Assembly (NCBI GenBank): GCA_019695305.1
Contig: JAIBAG010000009.1
Span: 27,508 to 91,507 of the forward strand
Source of the DNA: a bacterium
GTDB lineage: Bacteria > UBA10199 > JAIBAG01
Length of the DNA: 64,000 nt
Reading direction: 5' to 3'
This document shows positions 46,918 through 54,617 of this stretch, piece after piece. The translations under genes and the position numbers were made by a program. The notes below the pieces were generated by a model. That model had not been told where the DNA came from. It did no database searches and saw only the letters and a list, made by a program, of their open reading frames with translations. Within the stretch, counting starts at the first letter, position 1, and every line of letters begins with the position of its first letter.

Positions 46918-47887
46918 TACCCAACTTTCTACTTAACATTTTATGAATCCCCGCTGTTGTAATACCCAATTGCCTTGCGGCCTCGGCTAAAGAAATCCCC
47001 CACTCACGAGTTAAGTATAAAGCCAATTGTACCCGTAACTTAACCACATCGGCCTGTCGGCTTCCTGTTTTGAGCATTTCAAAAGAAACATCCTGTTTAT
47101 GGCACTCTTCCTTAATAACAGCAGCCATATCACGCTTGTTCGGTTTATGTATAAACTGAGATCTTACCCGCTCATTCGCTTCCTTTAAAATATTTTCCAC
47201 AAAAGTTCCTCCACCCAAAATCCTGTCATCCGCAAGTTCACGATGCTTGCGACACTTCATGGAAATAACCTGAAACCACCCACCCTGAGAACGAACAAGC
47301 CCTCCTCCCACAAGATCTAGCCTACGGCCTTGATGAATACCTTCCTGCACATACTGATCATAATTTTTTCTTGCAGCCCCCTTCTTTTTTCCAAACCACG
47401 ATAATACTCCCTCACAATCCTGCGCTTCGTTTTTTATATATCCCATAATCACACCATGGCCACTCCACTTGTAACGGACCAACTCATCAATATTCTTAAC
47501 CAGCCCGGCCCGTAAGGGATTTAAATGGATATACCTCACAAGTTCTTTAAAATAAGAATCCTCCTCACAAATAATAGATTTGTAACGATTTTGGAACAAA
47601 TGCCCATGCCTCTTATGCCGTAAATTATAAACAACCGCATAACCGGTAAGAAGGCACCGCATATAATGAGAAAGTCCCTGTGGGCCACTTCGTAACAAAA
47701 TATGGGCATGATTGTTCATAAGAGCCCAAGCATAAATTATGGTTTTTGTTTTTATGGAATTTACATTCATTCTTCTCACAAAATCAAAACGATCCGTATC
47801 GTCATTAACAATATTTCTTTTTTCTATCCCTCTCACCATCACATGATGAAGGGTTCCTGGCATATCAAGCCTTTCTTGCCTAGGCAT
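46901..47887 (-). CDS. Y1 (HUH) transposase with C-terminal HTH extension
   Basis: This 328-aa protein has the Y1 transposase core: N-terminal MPRQERLDMPGTLHHVMVRG, the HUH metal motif as NNHAHILLR, and the catalytic-Tyr segment YFKELVRYIHLNPLRAG. The REP-associated and IS200-like families share this core at about 150-180 aa. The extra C-terminal part carries an HTH-like segment (GISLAEAARQLGITTAGIHK). A strong GAGGAG Shine-Dalgarno precedes the ATG. A sigma-54 promoter lies 47-74 bases upstream. It is bounded by inverted repeats. Confidence 0.9.
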   Translation of the reverse strand: MPRQERLDMPGTLHHVMVRGIEKRNIVNDDTDRFDFVRRMNVNSIKTKTIIYAWALMNNHAHILLRSGPQGLSHYMRCLLTGYAVVYNLRHKRHGHLFQNRYKSIICEEDSYFKELVRYIHLNPLRAGLVKNIDELVRYKWSGHGVIMGYIKNEAQDCEGVLSWFGKKKGAARKNYDQYVQEGIHQGRRLDLVGGGLVRSQGGWFQVISMKCRKHRELADDRILGGGTFVENILKEANERVRSQFIHKPNKRDMAAVIKEECHKQDVSFEMLKTGSRQADVVKLRVQLALYLTREWGISLAEAARQLGITTAGIHKMLSRKLGKSLSN

Positions 47888-47909
47888 ACATTCTCCTCAA
47901 AAATAGTTA

Positions 47910-47936
47910 GTTAAATTACTCAAACAGCGTCCTCTC
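47910..47936 (-). repeat. Degenerate third copy of the inverted-repeat sequence
   Basis: Bases 47910-47936 resemble the right-end repeat (TTAAATTACTCAAACAGCGT here against TCTAATTAGTCAACAGCGT at the right end) in the same orientation, with several changes and one extra base. It lies near the predicted sigma-54 start site. It may be the remnant of an older end. Confidence 0.5.
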
Positions 47937-47945
47937 AAGCATTAA

Positions 47946-47961
47946 GCAAATAGAGTGCCAA
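47946..47961 (-). promoter_or_regulatory. Sigma-54 (-24/-12) promoter of the transposase gene
   Basis: Reading leftwards, TTGGCACTCTATTTGCT matches the consensus T-TGGCAC-N5-TTGC-W with the GG and GC at the correct spacing. Transcription would begin near 47934 and give a leader of about 47 bases before the ATG at 47887. No good sigma-70 -10/-35 pair was seen in the same stretch. Confidence 0.65.
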
Positions 47962-48020
47962 CTATAGAGGCTAAATTAATTGAGGAAAATAATAACTTAA
48001 CAAAAAGGAAAGTCTCACCA

Positions 48021-48062
48021 GAGTCTCAAAATCGGACTCAAGAGTCTCATTTTCGAACTCTG
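48021..48062. repeat. Two tandem 21-bp dyads, possible enhancer sites
   Basis: Units at 48021-48041 (GAGTCTCAAAATCGGACTC) and 48042-48062 (GAGTCTCATTTTCGAACTC) each have GAGT...ACTC symmetry. A partial third copy (AGTCTCACCA) lies at 48011. They sit about 90-130 bp upstream of the predicted sigma-54 start, the usual place for activator-binding sites. The gap 47888-48231 is otherwise free of genes. Confidence 0.55.
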
Positions 48063-48097
48063 TGTTGATTATTAGGTTGTTTTTGTGAAGGCGGATG

Positions 48098-48130
48098 AAA
48101 GTTTGTCTAATTAGTCAACAGCGTCCCCTA
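48098..48130 (-). repeat. Right 33-bp inverted repeat
   Basis: It is a perfect reverse complement of 46885-46917, about 210 bases upstream of the transposase start codon. Confidence 0.9.
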
Positions 48131-48231
48131 CCCACTCTCCGTTATGAGGATTTTACGGTCTATACCCGTAATCCCTACCTTTTTTATCAAAAACCTTGAA
48201 AAGTAAACTGATACAGTGCTAGCTTTTTTGC

Positions 48232-49359
48232 ATGCTTCTCTTAGTCATTACCCTTTCTGTTTTAAGTCTTATTTTAGTAGCCGCTCTTTTCTTCTTTATT
48301 ACCCGTAACAAACAAGATGATAGCAAAGCCAGTGAAACTCAGGCCCTCTTTTTGTCGCTTCAAAACAGACTCGATAACTTAACAGGCCAGTTAGGCACTT
48401 CGCTCGATGGAACCCGTTCATCTCTTATTGAGCAACTGGCAGGAATGACCAATCAGCTGAATACCCGTCTTAACGAATCCACCAACCAAACTCAAACCTC
48501 CACCCAGCAGGTGAACACGCGTCTGGATAACGCGGCCAAAGTTATTGGCGATTTGCAAAATAAACTGGGTATGCTGGAAGAAGCCAACCAGCGTATTTTT
48601 AATGTAGGCAAAGACATTGCCTCGCTTCAGGAAATTTTAAAAAAACCAAAAGCCCGTGGCAGCCTTGGCGAATTCTTTCTGGCCGATCTTTTAAGTGAAA
48701 TGCTGCCGCAAAACAGTTTTAAACTACAGCACCGCTTTAAAAATGGTGAAATTGTGGATGCTGCTATCAACGTTGGTGATTATATTTTATCGATCGATTC
48801 CAAATTTCCTTTGGATAACTTTCAAAAAATTATTTTAGCACCCACCGATGCCGAAAAAATCGCCTCTAAAAAACTCTTTGTACAGGATGTTAAAAAACAT
48901 GTGGATGCCATTGCTAAAAAATATATCCAGCCCGAAGAAGGCACCATGGATTTTGCCTTTCTCTATATCATGGCCGAAAATGTTTTTTATGAGCTTATCA
49001 TTAAAGATGACGATCTGGGACAAGCCGAATCGCTGCAGCAATATGCCCTGCGCAAACGTGTTATTCCGGTTAGCCCCAATAGCTTTTATGCCTATTTAGG
49101 ATCCATCATGCAGGCTTTACGCGGGCAAAAAATGCAGGAAAATATCCACGATGTGATTACTCAAATTCGCCAGATGGTAATTGAATTGGGTAAATTTAGG
49201 GACGATTTCGATAAAATTGGCCATCATTTGGGCAATTTGCGTAGCAGTTACGAAGCTAGCGAAAAACGGCTTAATCGCTATCAGGAAAAAATTGAAAAAA
49301 TTAATGCCTTAGATGGCCATGCGAGCGAACCCCCCATTAAATTAATTTCTGGCTCTTAA
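48232..49359 (+). CDS. rmuC: RmuC family DNA recombination protein
   Basis: This 375-aa protein has one N-terminal membrane helix, a long coiled coil (about 40-125), and the RmuC nuclease-like core with RGSLGEFFLADLL, the conserved IDSKFPLDNF, and AFLYIMAENVFYELI. RmuC limits inversions and rearrangements, probably by acting on branched DNA. It has no Shine-Dalgarno; TGCTAGCTT 6 bases before the ATG may be a -10. It is probably co-transcribed with the next gene, 29 bases away. Confidence 0.93.
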   Translation: MLLLVITLSVLSLILVAALFFFITRNKQDDSKASETQALFLSLQNRLDNLTGQLGTSLDGTRSSLIEQLAGMTNQLNTRLNESTNQTQTSTQQVNTRLDNAAKVIGDLQNKLGMLEEANQRIFNVGKDIASLQEILKKPKARGSLGEFFLADLLSEMLPQNSFKLQHRFKNGEIVDAAINVGDYILSIDSKFPLDNFQKIILAPTDAEKIASKKLFVQDVKKHVDAIAKKYIQPEEGTMDFAFLYIMAENVFYELIIKDDDLGQAESLQQYALRKRVIPVSPNSFYAYLGSIMQALRGQKMQENIHDVITQIRQMVIELGKFRDDFDKIGHHLGNLRSSYEASEKRLNRYQEKIEKINALDGHASEPPIKLISGS

Positions 49360-49388
49360 GTGTTTATCCTGCTACTCCCATAAAACTG

Positions 49389-50240
49389 ATGACTCAGGCC
49401 AAATTTACAATTTATGTATTATCCGATGCCACCGGCGAATTAGCCCATAGCATGGCTATTGCGTCTGCCCGCCAGTTTGAAAATGTCGATGTGGATATTA
49501 TCCGTAAATCGTTTGTAAGTACTGATGAACAAATAAAAGAAGTAGTCTCTGAGGCTAAAACCCGCCACGGCGTGATTATGTTTACCATGGTATCGCAAGA
49601 AGTACGCCGTAAAGTTTTGACTGAATCAAAAGCACAAGAAATTGTTGCTATCGATATTATGGGACCAAGTCTGGATATGTTATCAAACTACTTTCATACG
49701 CTTCCCAGCGCCGAACCGGGCTTACAATATAAAGTTACACGCGATTATTATAAAAGAACCGAAGCGGTAGAATTTACAGTAAAGCACGACGAAGGCCAGG
49801 GACTCGATACCTTAAGTGAAGCAGACATCGTACTTATGGGTATTTCGCGCACCTCTAAAACACCGCTCTCGATTTATCTCGCTTACCGTGGTTATCGTTG
49901 TGCCAATATCCCGCTTGTTACAGGAAAAGATTTGCCCCAACAGGTTTTAAGCCTCCCCAACAACAAAGTTTTTGGTTTAATTTTATCTCCCGAGCATTTA
50001 GCCTCGCTGCGCACCATGCGTCTTAAAACTTTGGGCCGCCCCGATACCGAAACCTATGCCCAGCCGGAGCATGTGCAAAAAGAACTCGATCACGCAAACG
50101 CATTATTTGCCAAAATTCCCGGCATTAATATTATTGATGTAACAGGAAAAGCGATTGAGGAAATTGCCAGCGAGATTATTCACACACTTAATTTTAAAGA
50201 TATGCCCACCTTGGGCCGCAGCGGATCGGGTGGAGAATAG
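49389..50240 (+). CDS. PPDK/PEP synthase regulatory protein (kinase/pyrophosphorylase, DUF299)
   Basis: This 283-aa protein carries the DUF299 features YVLSDATGELAHSM at the N-terminus and the P-loop MGISRTSKTPLSIYLA. It inactivates PPDK (or PEP synthase) by ADP-dependent phosphorylation of a Thr beside the catalytic His, and reactivates it by phosphorolysis. Its target ppdK is at the left end of the window, where the Thr is present (GGMTSHA). The two genes are 48 kb apart, not in one operon. Confidence 0.93.
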   Translation: MTQAKFTIYVLSDATGELAHSMAIASARQFENVDVDIIRKSFVSTDEQIKEVVSEAKTRHGVIMFTMVSQEVRRKVLTESKAQEIVAIDIMGPSLDMLSNYFHTLPSAEPGLQYKVTRDYYKRTEAVEFTVKHDEGQGLDTLSEADIVLMGISRTSKTPLSIYLAYRGYRCANIPLVTGKDLPQQVLSLPNNKVFGLILSPEHLASLRTMRLKTLGRPDTETYAQPEHVQKELDHANALFAKIPGINIIDVTGKAIEEIASEIIHTLNFKDMPTLGRSGSGGE

Positions 50241-50253
50241 CCTGAGCTTTTAT

Positions 50254-51489
50254 TTAAAACCGACTAATATCGCGCCCAAAAATCAATTTTTTAAACCAAT
50301 CAAATAAAACAAGAACCTTGTTTTTAAAACTCACGAGCTTGGTAACATAAGCCGATCGCCAGAAAACCCAAGTAATAAAACCACGTCCTTGTACATTTGG
50401 CAGATCAGCCAAAGCTTGATGACTGCCAACATACGCCAGCATGCCCAAATGGCGATAACGAAAAGGCTTAATCTCTTTTCCACGGGCCAGACGCGTTAAT
50501 ATTTTGCTTAAATGTTTCCCTTGCTGCTGCGCTACTTGGGCTGTAGCCGGAAAATTTTTATTTTCAATCACGGCACAATCACCCAAGGCATAAATACCTA
50601 AAGTGTTGGGAATACGCAGATCTTTATCGGTAATCAGTCGGCCGGCTTTATCTTTATCAAAAGGAAGATTTTTTACAAAATCACGAGGCCCATTGCCGCC
50701 GGTCCACACGGTAAGTCCCGCAGGAATTTCGGTTCCATCGGCTAGTACCACACCATCATTTTTAATTTCCTTAACAAGAGAACGCGTCAGAATATCAATT
50801 TTTTGTCTCTTAAATGCTTTGGTAGCGTAATCCGATAAGCTTTTATCGAACGATCCTAAAATAGTGGCCGCCGCTTCCACCACCGTAATTTTAAAAAAGG
50901 GAATGAGAGCCGGATACCATTCGGTTAAATCCTCTTCTAAAAAATCATGCATTTCGGCGGCAAATTCAATACCCGTAGGCCCGCCTCCTACCACTACAAA
51001 ATGAAGCAAACGGTCTACTTCGTGTGTGGCCAGCCCCGGTGTGGCTGCACGCTCAAAGCATTCGATAATGCGCTGACGAATTTTACGGGCATCCCATAAT
51101 TCTTTTAAAAAAAGTGCATGTTCTTCTACCCCGGGAATGCCAAACGTATTTACAGCCGCGCCCACGGTAATCACCAAATAATCATAGTTAAGGCTAAACT
51201 CTTCGCCGTCTAAAGCATTGTGGCAATAAAGCGTACGCGTCACTTCGTCCAGCCGGTTGGCGCTGGCCTGATAAAAAGTAATATTTTCTTTAGCAATACG
51301 AATAGGTTCAATAATACTTCTAAACTCGATTGTTCCTACGGTGGTACTGGGCAAGAGAGGGGTAAAAAGAAAATGATTGCGTGGGCTCACCATCACCACG
51401 TCATAATCCTTAGTGTTAATCCCCTTTAAGAGACTAAACCCGGCAAAGCCCGAGCCTAAAATCACAAGTTTTGGCTTTTTTATATCCAC
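50254..51489 (-). CDS. ndh: Type II NADH dehydrogenase (NDH-2)
   Basis: The GTG start at 51489 (411 aa) is preceded by AGAGGA and puts the FAD-binding Rossmann motif LVILGSGFAGFS at the N-terminus. A longer frame upstream would overlap the divergent gene. A second nucleotide motif, FVVVGGGPTGIEFAAEM, binds NADH, and a C-terminal FAD loop (LGIYALGDCA) follows. The end has an amphipathic helix (WVFWRSAYVTKLVSFKNK) for membrane contact. It moves electrons from NADH to quinone without proton pumping. Confidence 0.9.
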   Translation of the reverse strand: MDIKKPKLVILGSGFAGFSLLKGINTKDYDVVMVSPRNHFLFTPLLPSTTVGTIEFRSIIEPIRIAKENITFYQASANRLDEVTRTLYCHNALDGEEFSLNYDYLVITVGAAVNTFGIPGVEEHALFLKELWDARKIRQRIIECFERAATPGLATHEVDRLLHFVVVGGGPTGIEFAAEMHDFLEEDLTEWYPALIPFFKITVVEAAATILGSFDKSLSDYATKAFKRQKIDILTRSLVKEIKNDGVVLADGTEIPAGLTVWTGGNGPRDFVKNLPFDKDKAGRLITDKDLRIPNTLGIYALGDCAVIENKNFPATAQVAQQQGKHLSKILTRLARGKEIKPFRYRHLGMLAYVGSHQALADLPNVQGRGFITWVFWRSAYVTKLVSFKNKVLVLFDWFKKLIFGRDISRF

Positions 51490-51498
51490 GCTTTCCTC

Positions 51499-51504
51499 TA
51501 TATC
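51499..51504 (+). promoter_or_regulatory. -10 element of the pseudouridine synthase gene
   Basis: TATATC ends 7 bases before the ATG at 51512, so the mRNA would be leaderless. It lies in the 22-base gap shared with the leftward ndh promoter. Confidence 0.4.
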
Positions 51505-51511
51505 TATTGTG

Positions 51512-52219
51512 ATGAGAACACAACACGAGGTTTTGTTTGAAAATTCTTTTGTTATGGTAGTCAACAAACCTGCCGGCCTGCCTTGCCTGCCTGCACCAGG
51601 TAAAAATAGCGAAACCGTCTCAATACTTCTCATAAAACAATTTCCTTTTTTAAAAAATGTGGGGGAACCGGGCGAAGCCGGTATTGTTCATCGCCTGGAT
51701 AATGATACCAGTGGGTGCTTAGCCGTGGCTAAGACACAAGAAGCTTACGAAATCTTACGCAAAATATGGAACACCGAGGCCATTACAAAGGAATATCACG
51801 CAATGGTTATTGGCAAACCGGAAAACACGGGTGACATCACAACACCTATTGCTCATCATGCCACCAACAAAAAGAAGATGCGCGTGTGTGAGAGCCAAAG
51901 TTTGGCTATAAAAGAAAAAGCAAGAGAAGCCTTTACACACTATGAACGGCTGGCCGTTTTTAAGAAAAAAGATTTGTTATTCTCGCGTGTGAAAATCAAT
52001 ATTTTAACAGGAGTGCGCCACCAAATCCGCGTGCATATGGCATCCATTGGCCATCCGTTAGCGGGCGATAAGCTTTATCAGAATATGGATAAACGCAAAA
52101 TGGATTCGCCCGAAGCATTACGCCCCCTCCTCCATCTTTATAAATTAACGATTATGATGCCCGGTGAAAAAGAAATTAAAGTGACGGCCCCGTATCCGGA
52201 AGATTTCGGCTTTTTCTGA
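51512..52219 (+). CDS. RluA-family pseudouridine synthase
   Basis: This 235-aa protein from the chosen ATG has the catalytic segment GIVHRLDNDTSGCLAVAKT with Asp in HRLD. It opens with VNKPAGLPCLPAPG and ends with the RluA-type GVRHQIRVHMASIGHPLAGD. It converts uridine to pseudouridine in rRNA or tRNA; the exact site is not clear, and no S4 domain is present. An upstream frame (from 51413) would overlap ndh and is not needed. Confidence 0.9.
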   Translation: MRTQHEVLFENSFVMVVNKPAGLPCLPAPGKNSETVSILLIKQFPFLKNVGEPGEAGIVHRLDNDTSGCLAVAKTQEAYEILRKIWNTEAITKEYHAMVIGKPENTGDITTPIAHHATNKKKMRVCESQSLAIKEKAREAFTHYERLAVFKKKDLLFSRVKINILTGVRHQIRVHMASIGHPLAGDKLYQNMDKRKMDSPEALRPLLHLYKLTIMMPGEKEIKVTAPYPEDFGFF

Positions 52220-52799
52220 ATTTTGAAAATAACCAGATTAAAAAGGAAAATAAAAAATAATACAAAATAAGGGTGGGTATTAAAGCTACTCGGGTACCTG
52301 TGCTAAGAATATCTACAACATGTTTCTGATCATCATTGTGACGGTATAAAAAATCACCAACATAACCACCAGGTATATAAAAAAACACAAAGGGCGTAAT
52401 AAAAGCTTGATAAAGACCCTTGGCAAACTCGTGAGATTTTATGGGATAGTTCCCCAACAATTTATCAATATAATAATTAACAACACAAATTAGATTGGTT
52501 GTAAAAAAATAAATAAGGGTCGTTTTTAATGCCTTAATATTAATCTGAAAAGAGCTCACTATGTAGCGCATAAACAAAAGTAACATGGCAATTACTGTTA
52601 AAAGGTCAATCGCCAAAGCAAAAGAAGATAAAGTAAATTCTCCGGTTTCATGTACCCTATAACCGGCAACCATGGGAAAACCCACCGCTAAATCATTTCC
52701 GCAATCGCCCGCCGGAGAATTAAAAAGAAGCAAATTAAGAAATAAGAGCAAAAGCCATCCCCTGGTGATTTTCTCTTTTTGTTCTTCAAGTGAAATCAT
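52176..52799 (-). CDS. Hypothetical membrane protein, 207 aa
   Basis: Five or so hydrophobic helices are predicted, with a polar N-terminus (MISLEEQKEKITRGW) and a short basic tail. No family is recognised. Its start overlaps the amidohydrolase stop as ATGA (52796-52799), so the two form an operon. It overlaps the convergent pseudouridine synthase gene by 44 bases. Confidence 0.65.
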   Translation of the reverse strand: MISLEEQKEKITRGWLLLLFLNLLLFNSPAGDCGNDLAVGFPMVAGYRVHETGEFTLSSFALAIDLLTVIAMLLLFMRYIVSSFQINIKALKTTLIYFFTTNLICVVNYYIDKLLGNYPIKSHEFAKGLYQAFITPFVFFYIPGGYVGDFLYRHNDDQKHVVDILSTGTRVALIPTLILYYFLFSFLIWLFSKFRKSRNLPDTGPSL

Positions 52800-53683
52800 A
52801 AACTGATATTAAGGAGTTTTAGCGCATTTTTATAAAAAATGGCATCTTCAATTTCTTTTCCTAATTTAAAAGAAACCAGCATGTCTCGTTCGTGATGCCA
52901 TGCGTAGGGAATAATAGGAAAGTCGGTGCCAAATAAAATTCTATCGTGATGATCAGCAATCCACTGCGGATCCACACGATTGGGAAAATATTTACCAATA
53001 GCCATGGCTGTATCAAAATAAAGATTAGGATGGTTTTTAACTAATCCCAAAAAAGGCTCAATTTCTTCAAAGCCCAAGTGAGGCACTACAAATTTAATAT
53101 CTCTATATTTCCCCACGATTTTCTCAAAACGATTAACCCCACTCACGGTTTTTACATCATACCCATAACCATTACTTTCTTCAAAACAAGGGCCCGTGCC
53201 GCAATGAATGAGAACAATTGTTTTATAGTGATTGGCTACCTCGTAAACCTCTGTCATGCGGGCATCATCTGGGGATACGTGTTGCACATGGCTATGAAAT
53301 TTAAGCCCGTGGAATTTGTAAGTTTCAAAACAGGTTTTTAATATTTTTTCTTTGTGGCTGTCATCCGGATGAAGACTGCCAAAGGGGAGTAAAAAATCGC
53401 GATGTTGGTTACAAAAATCAAATACCCACTTATTTAAATCTTCCGCCATGTTGATTTTGTGTGGGTAATGTAGAACCACGGCTTTGGAGAGACCTTCATT
53501 GTTGAGGATTTTTACTAATTCGGGAGCGTATTTTTTGTAAACAATATTCCAGGCGTGTTTATCAAACCAACTCCAAAAGGCTTCCATGAGACGATCAGGA
53601 TAAAAATGTGTGTGAAAATCGATGATAGGGCGAGATTTTTGGCCTTGGAGGAGATTGTCGTCGGGGAGGACACAGGGGATCAT
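52796..53683 (-). CDS. Amidohydrolase family 2 TIM-barrel hydrolase
   Basis: This 295-aa protein has the metal motif IIDFHTHFYPDR near the N-terminus, LKFHSHVQ, IVLIHCGTG, FVVPHLGFEE, and the terminal Asp in ILFGTDFP. This is the order seen in amidohydrolase-2 (ACMSD/hydrolase or decarboxylase) proteins. Substrates cannot be read from the sequence. AAAGG lies 7 bases before the ATG. The downstream membrane gene is translationally coupled. Confidence 0.88.
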   Translation of the reverse strand: MIPCVLPDDNLLQGQKSRPIIDFHTHFYPDRLMEAFWSWFDKHAWNIVYKKYAPELVKILNNEGLSKAVVLHYPHKINMAEDLNKWVFDFCNQHRDFLLPFGSLHPDDSHKEKILKTCFETYKFHGLKFHSHVQHVSPDDARMTEVYEVANHYKTIVLIHCGTGPCFEESNGYGYDVKTVSGVNRFEKIVGKYRDIKFVVPHLGFEEIEPFLGLVKNHPNLYFDTAMAIGKYFPNRVDPQWIADHHDRILFGTDFPIIPYAWHHERDMLVSFKLGKEIEDAIFYKNALKLLNISL

Positions 53684-53718
53684 AAGAAACCTTTGGCAAG
53701 CTTTATCTTTTTGCGAGG

Positions 53719-53974
53719 ACAGGATTTGACCCCGCTACGCTTCGCTTCGGGGACCGTTCCGCTGCGCTACACGGACCTGCGACCGAAAGGTCTTTCCACC
53801 TGCCGTGTTTTGTCCACTATAGTGTGTATTCTAATTTGTCGGGATAACAGGATTTGACCCCGCTACGCTTCGCTTCGGGGGCCGTTCCGCTGCGCTACAC
53901 GGACCTGCGACCGAAAGGTCTTTCCACCTGCCGTGTTTTGTCCACTATAGTGTGTATTCTAATTTGTCGGGATA
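53719..53974. repeat. Two tandem 128-bp repeats carrying tRNA-Pro 3' fragments and paired palindromes
   Basis: The units 53719-53846 and 53847-53974 differ at a single base. Each starts with the 3' end of the adjacent tRNA-Pro gene (matching TCAAATCCTGT on the minus strand; the second unit's copy extends to TCCCG). A 45-bp insert (53730-53774 and 53858-53902) made of two hairpins, CCCCG...CGGGG and CCGT...ACGG, interrupts the fragment. The stretch after it resembles the tRNA T-stem side (GGTCGCAGGT). The rest of 53684-54109 holds the intact tRNA and no gene. Confidence 0.85.
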
Positions 53975-54041
53975 ACAGGATTTGAACCTGCGACCTTTCG
54001 GTCCCGAACCGAACGCTCTAGCCGGGCTGAGCTATATCCCG
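53967..54041 (-). tRNA. tRNA-Pro (anticodon CGG)
   Basis: The cloverleaf is read leftwards from 54041. It has acceptor CGGGATA / TATCCCG, D-arm GCTC...GAGC, anticodon stem TTCGG / CCGAA with 7-base loop TTCGGGA (anticodon CGG), and T-arm GCAGG / CCTGT around TTCAAAT. The discriminator is A and CCA is not encoded. It pairs with CCG proline codons. The 3' end is duplicated in the neighbouring tandem repeats. Confidence 0.94.
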
Positions 54042-54109
54042 TGAAAGACGCAAGTCATACCCGTCTGGTCGCGTGAAGACAAGATAAAATATAATGGAGA
54101 AAAACCGGT

Positions 54110-54400
54110 TTAATTGAGGGTATTGCGCTTAGCCACTACCACACGCGCTACTTTTTTAGACTTTACAGGAGCTACAACGGCAGTACGTTGAGGCGCCATT
54201 TTTTGGGCTTCAGCAGGTGTGTTAATGGGTTGAATACTCTTATCTTCGGGATCAGCACCATGTTCGTTTAAGTATTCGCTAATGCGAAATTCCACATGGT
54301 CCATACGCACTTTTTTAGCCGGTAAACGGCCAGAAGCATGCGAAACAGCAGCAATTAAGGTTAAACCGATAATCAGTATGTATTGAAGGAACGTTGTCAT
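54110..54400 (-). CDS. Small exported hypothetical protein
   Basis: This 96-aa protein begins with MTTFLQYILIIGLTLIAAVS, a signal peptide or anchor (cut near HAS-G), followed by a basic, Lys/Arg/Pro/Ala-rich tail. The ATG at 54400 is preferred to a TTG at 54415. No family is recognised. The gene is downstream of nothing co-directional and stands alone. Confidence 0.6.
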   Translation of the reverse strand: MTTFLQYILIIGLTLIAAVSHASGRLPAKKVRMDHVEFRISEYLNEHGADPEDKSIQPINTPAEAQKMAPQRTAVVAPVKSKKVARVVVAKRNTLN

Positions 54401-54599
54401 GAAAGTATGTCTCAACGCAAAAAGCGCACCTAAGATCTACACTTTTTTTATTAAAAACAAAAATACTTGAAATTAAACACGTTTTTCAAAAAACTTTTTT
54501 CGTTTAGATCAAAATTATTGTATTTGGGCAAGTGTTTTTGTCAAAAAATGCTTCAAAATGACACAACAAAAAAAGGGATTTGGGTTATTTTAGCTCACC

Positions 54600-54608
54600 T
54601 GTTATACA
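54600..54608 (+). promoter_or_regulatory. Extended -10 of the RsmI-like gene
   Basis: TGTTATACA (TG-n-TATACA) ends 9 bases before the ATG at 54618, and there is no Shine-Dalgarno. The rest of the 202-bp gap is AT-rich with no other clear signal. Confidence 0.45.
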
Positions 54609-54617
54609 AGAAATCGC

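Larger units (their letters stand above)
46885..48130. mobile_element. 1246-bp Y1-transposase element bounded by 33-bp inverted repeats
   Basis: Perfect 33-bp inverted repeats occupy 46885-46917 and 48098-48130, with the outer sequence TAGGGGACGCTGTTGACTAA (first 20 bases). The single gene is a Y1 (HUH) transposase. IS200/IS605 elements normally lack such terminal repeats, so this may be a transposase domesticated with, or moved by, flanking REP-type sequences. The transposase stop codon lies inside the left repeat. No target-site duplication was recognised. Confidence 0.75.

Noticed and set aside
53555..53857. 100-codon open frame on the + strand across the amidohydrolase start and the tandem repeats
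   Set aside because: It lies antisense to the amidohydrolase start and then runs into the tRNA-derived repeats; the composition and lack of Shine-Dalgarno argue against a gene.
53719..53974. Tandem repeats as a CRISPR array
   Set aside because: There are only two 128-bp units, nearly identical throughout, with no short repeat/variable spacer pattern and no cas genes.
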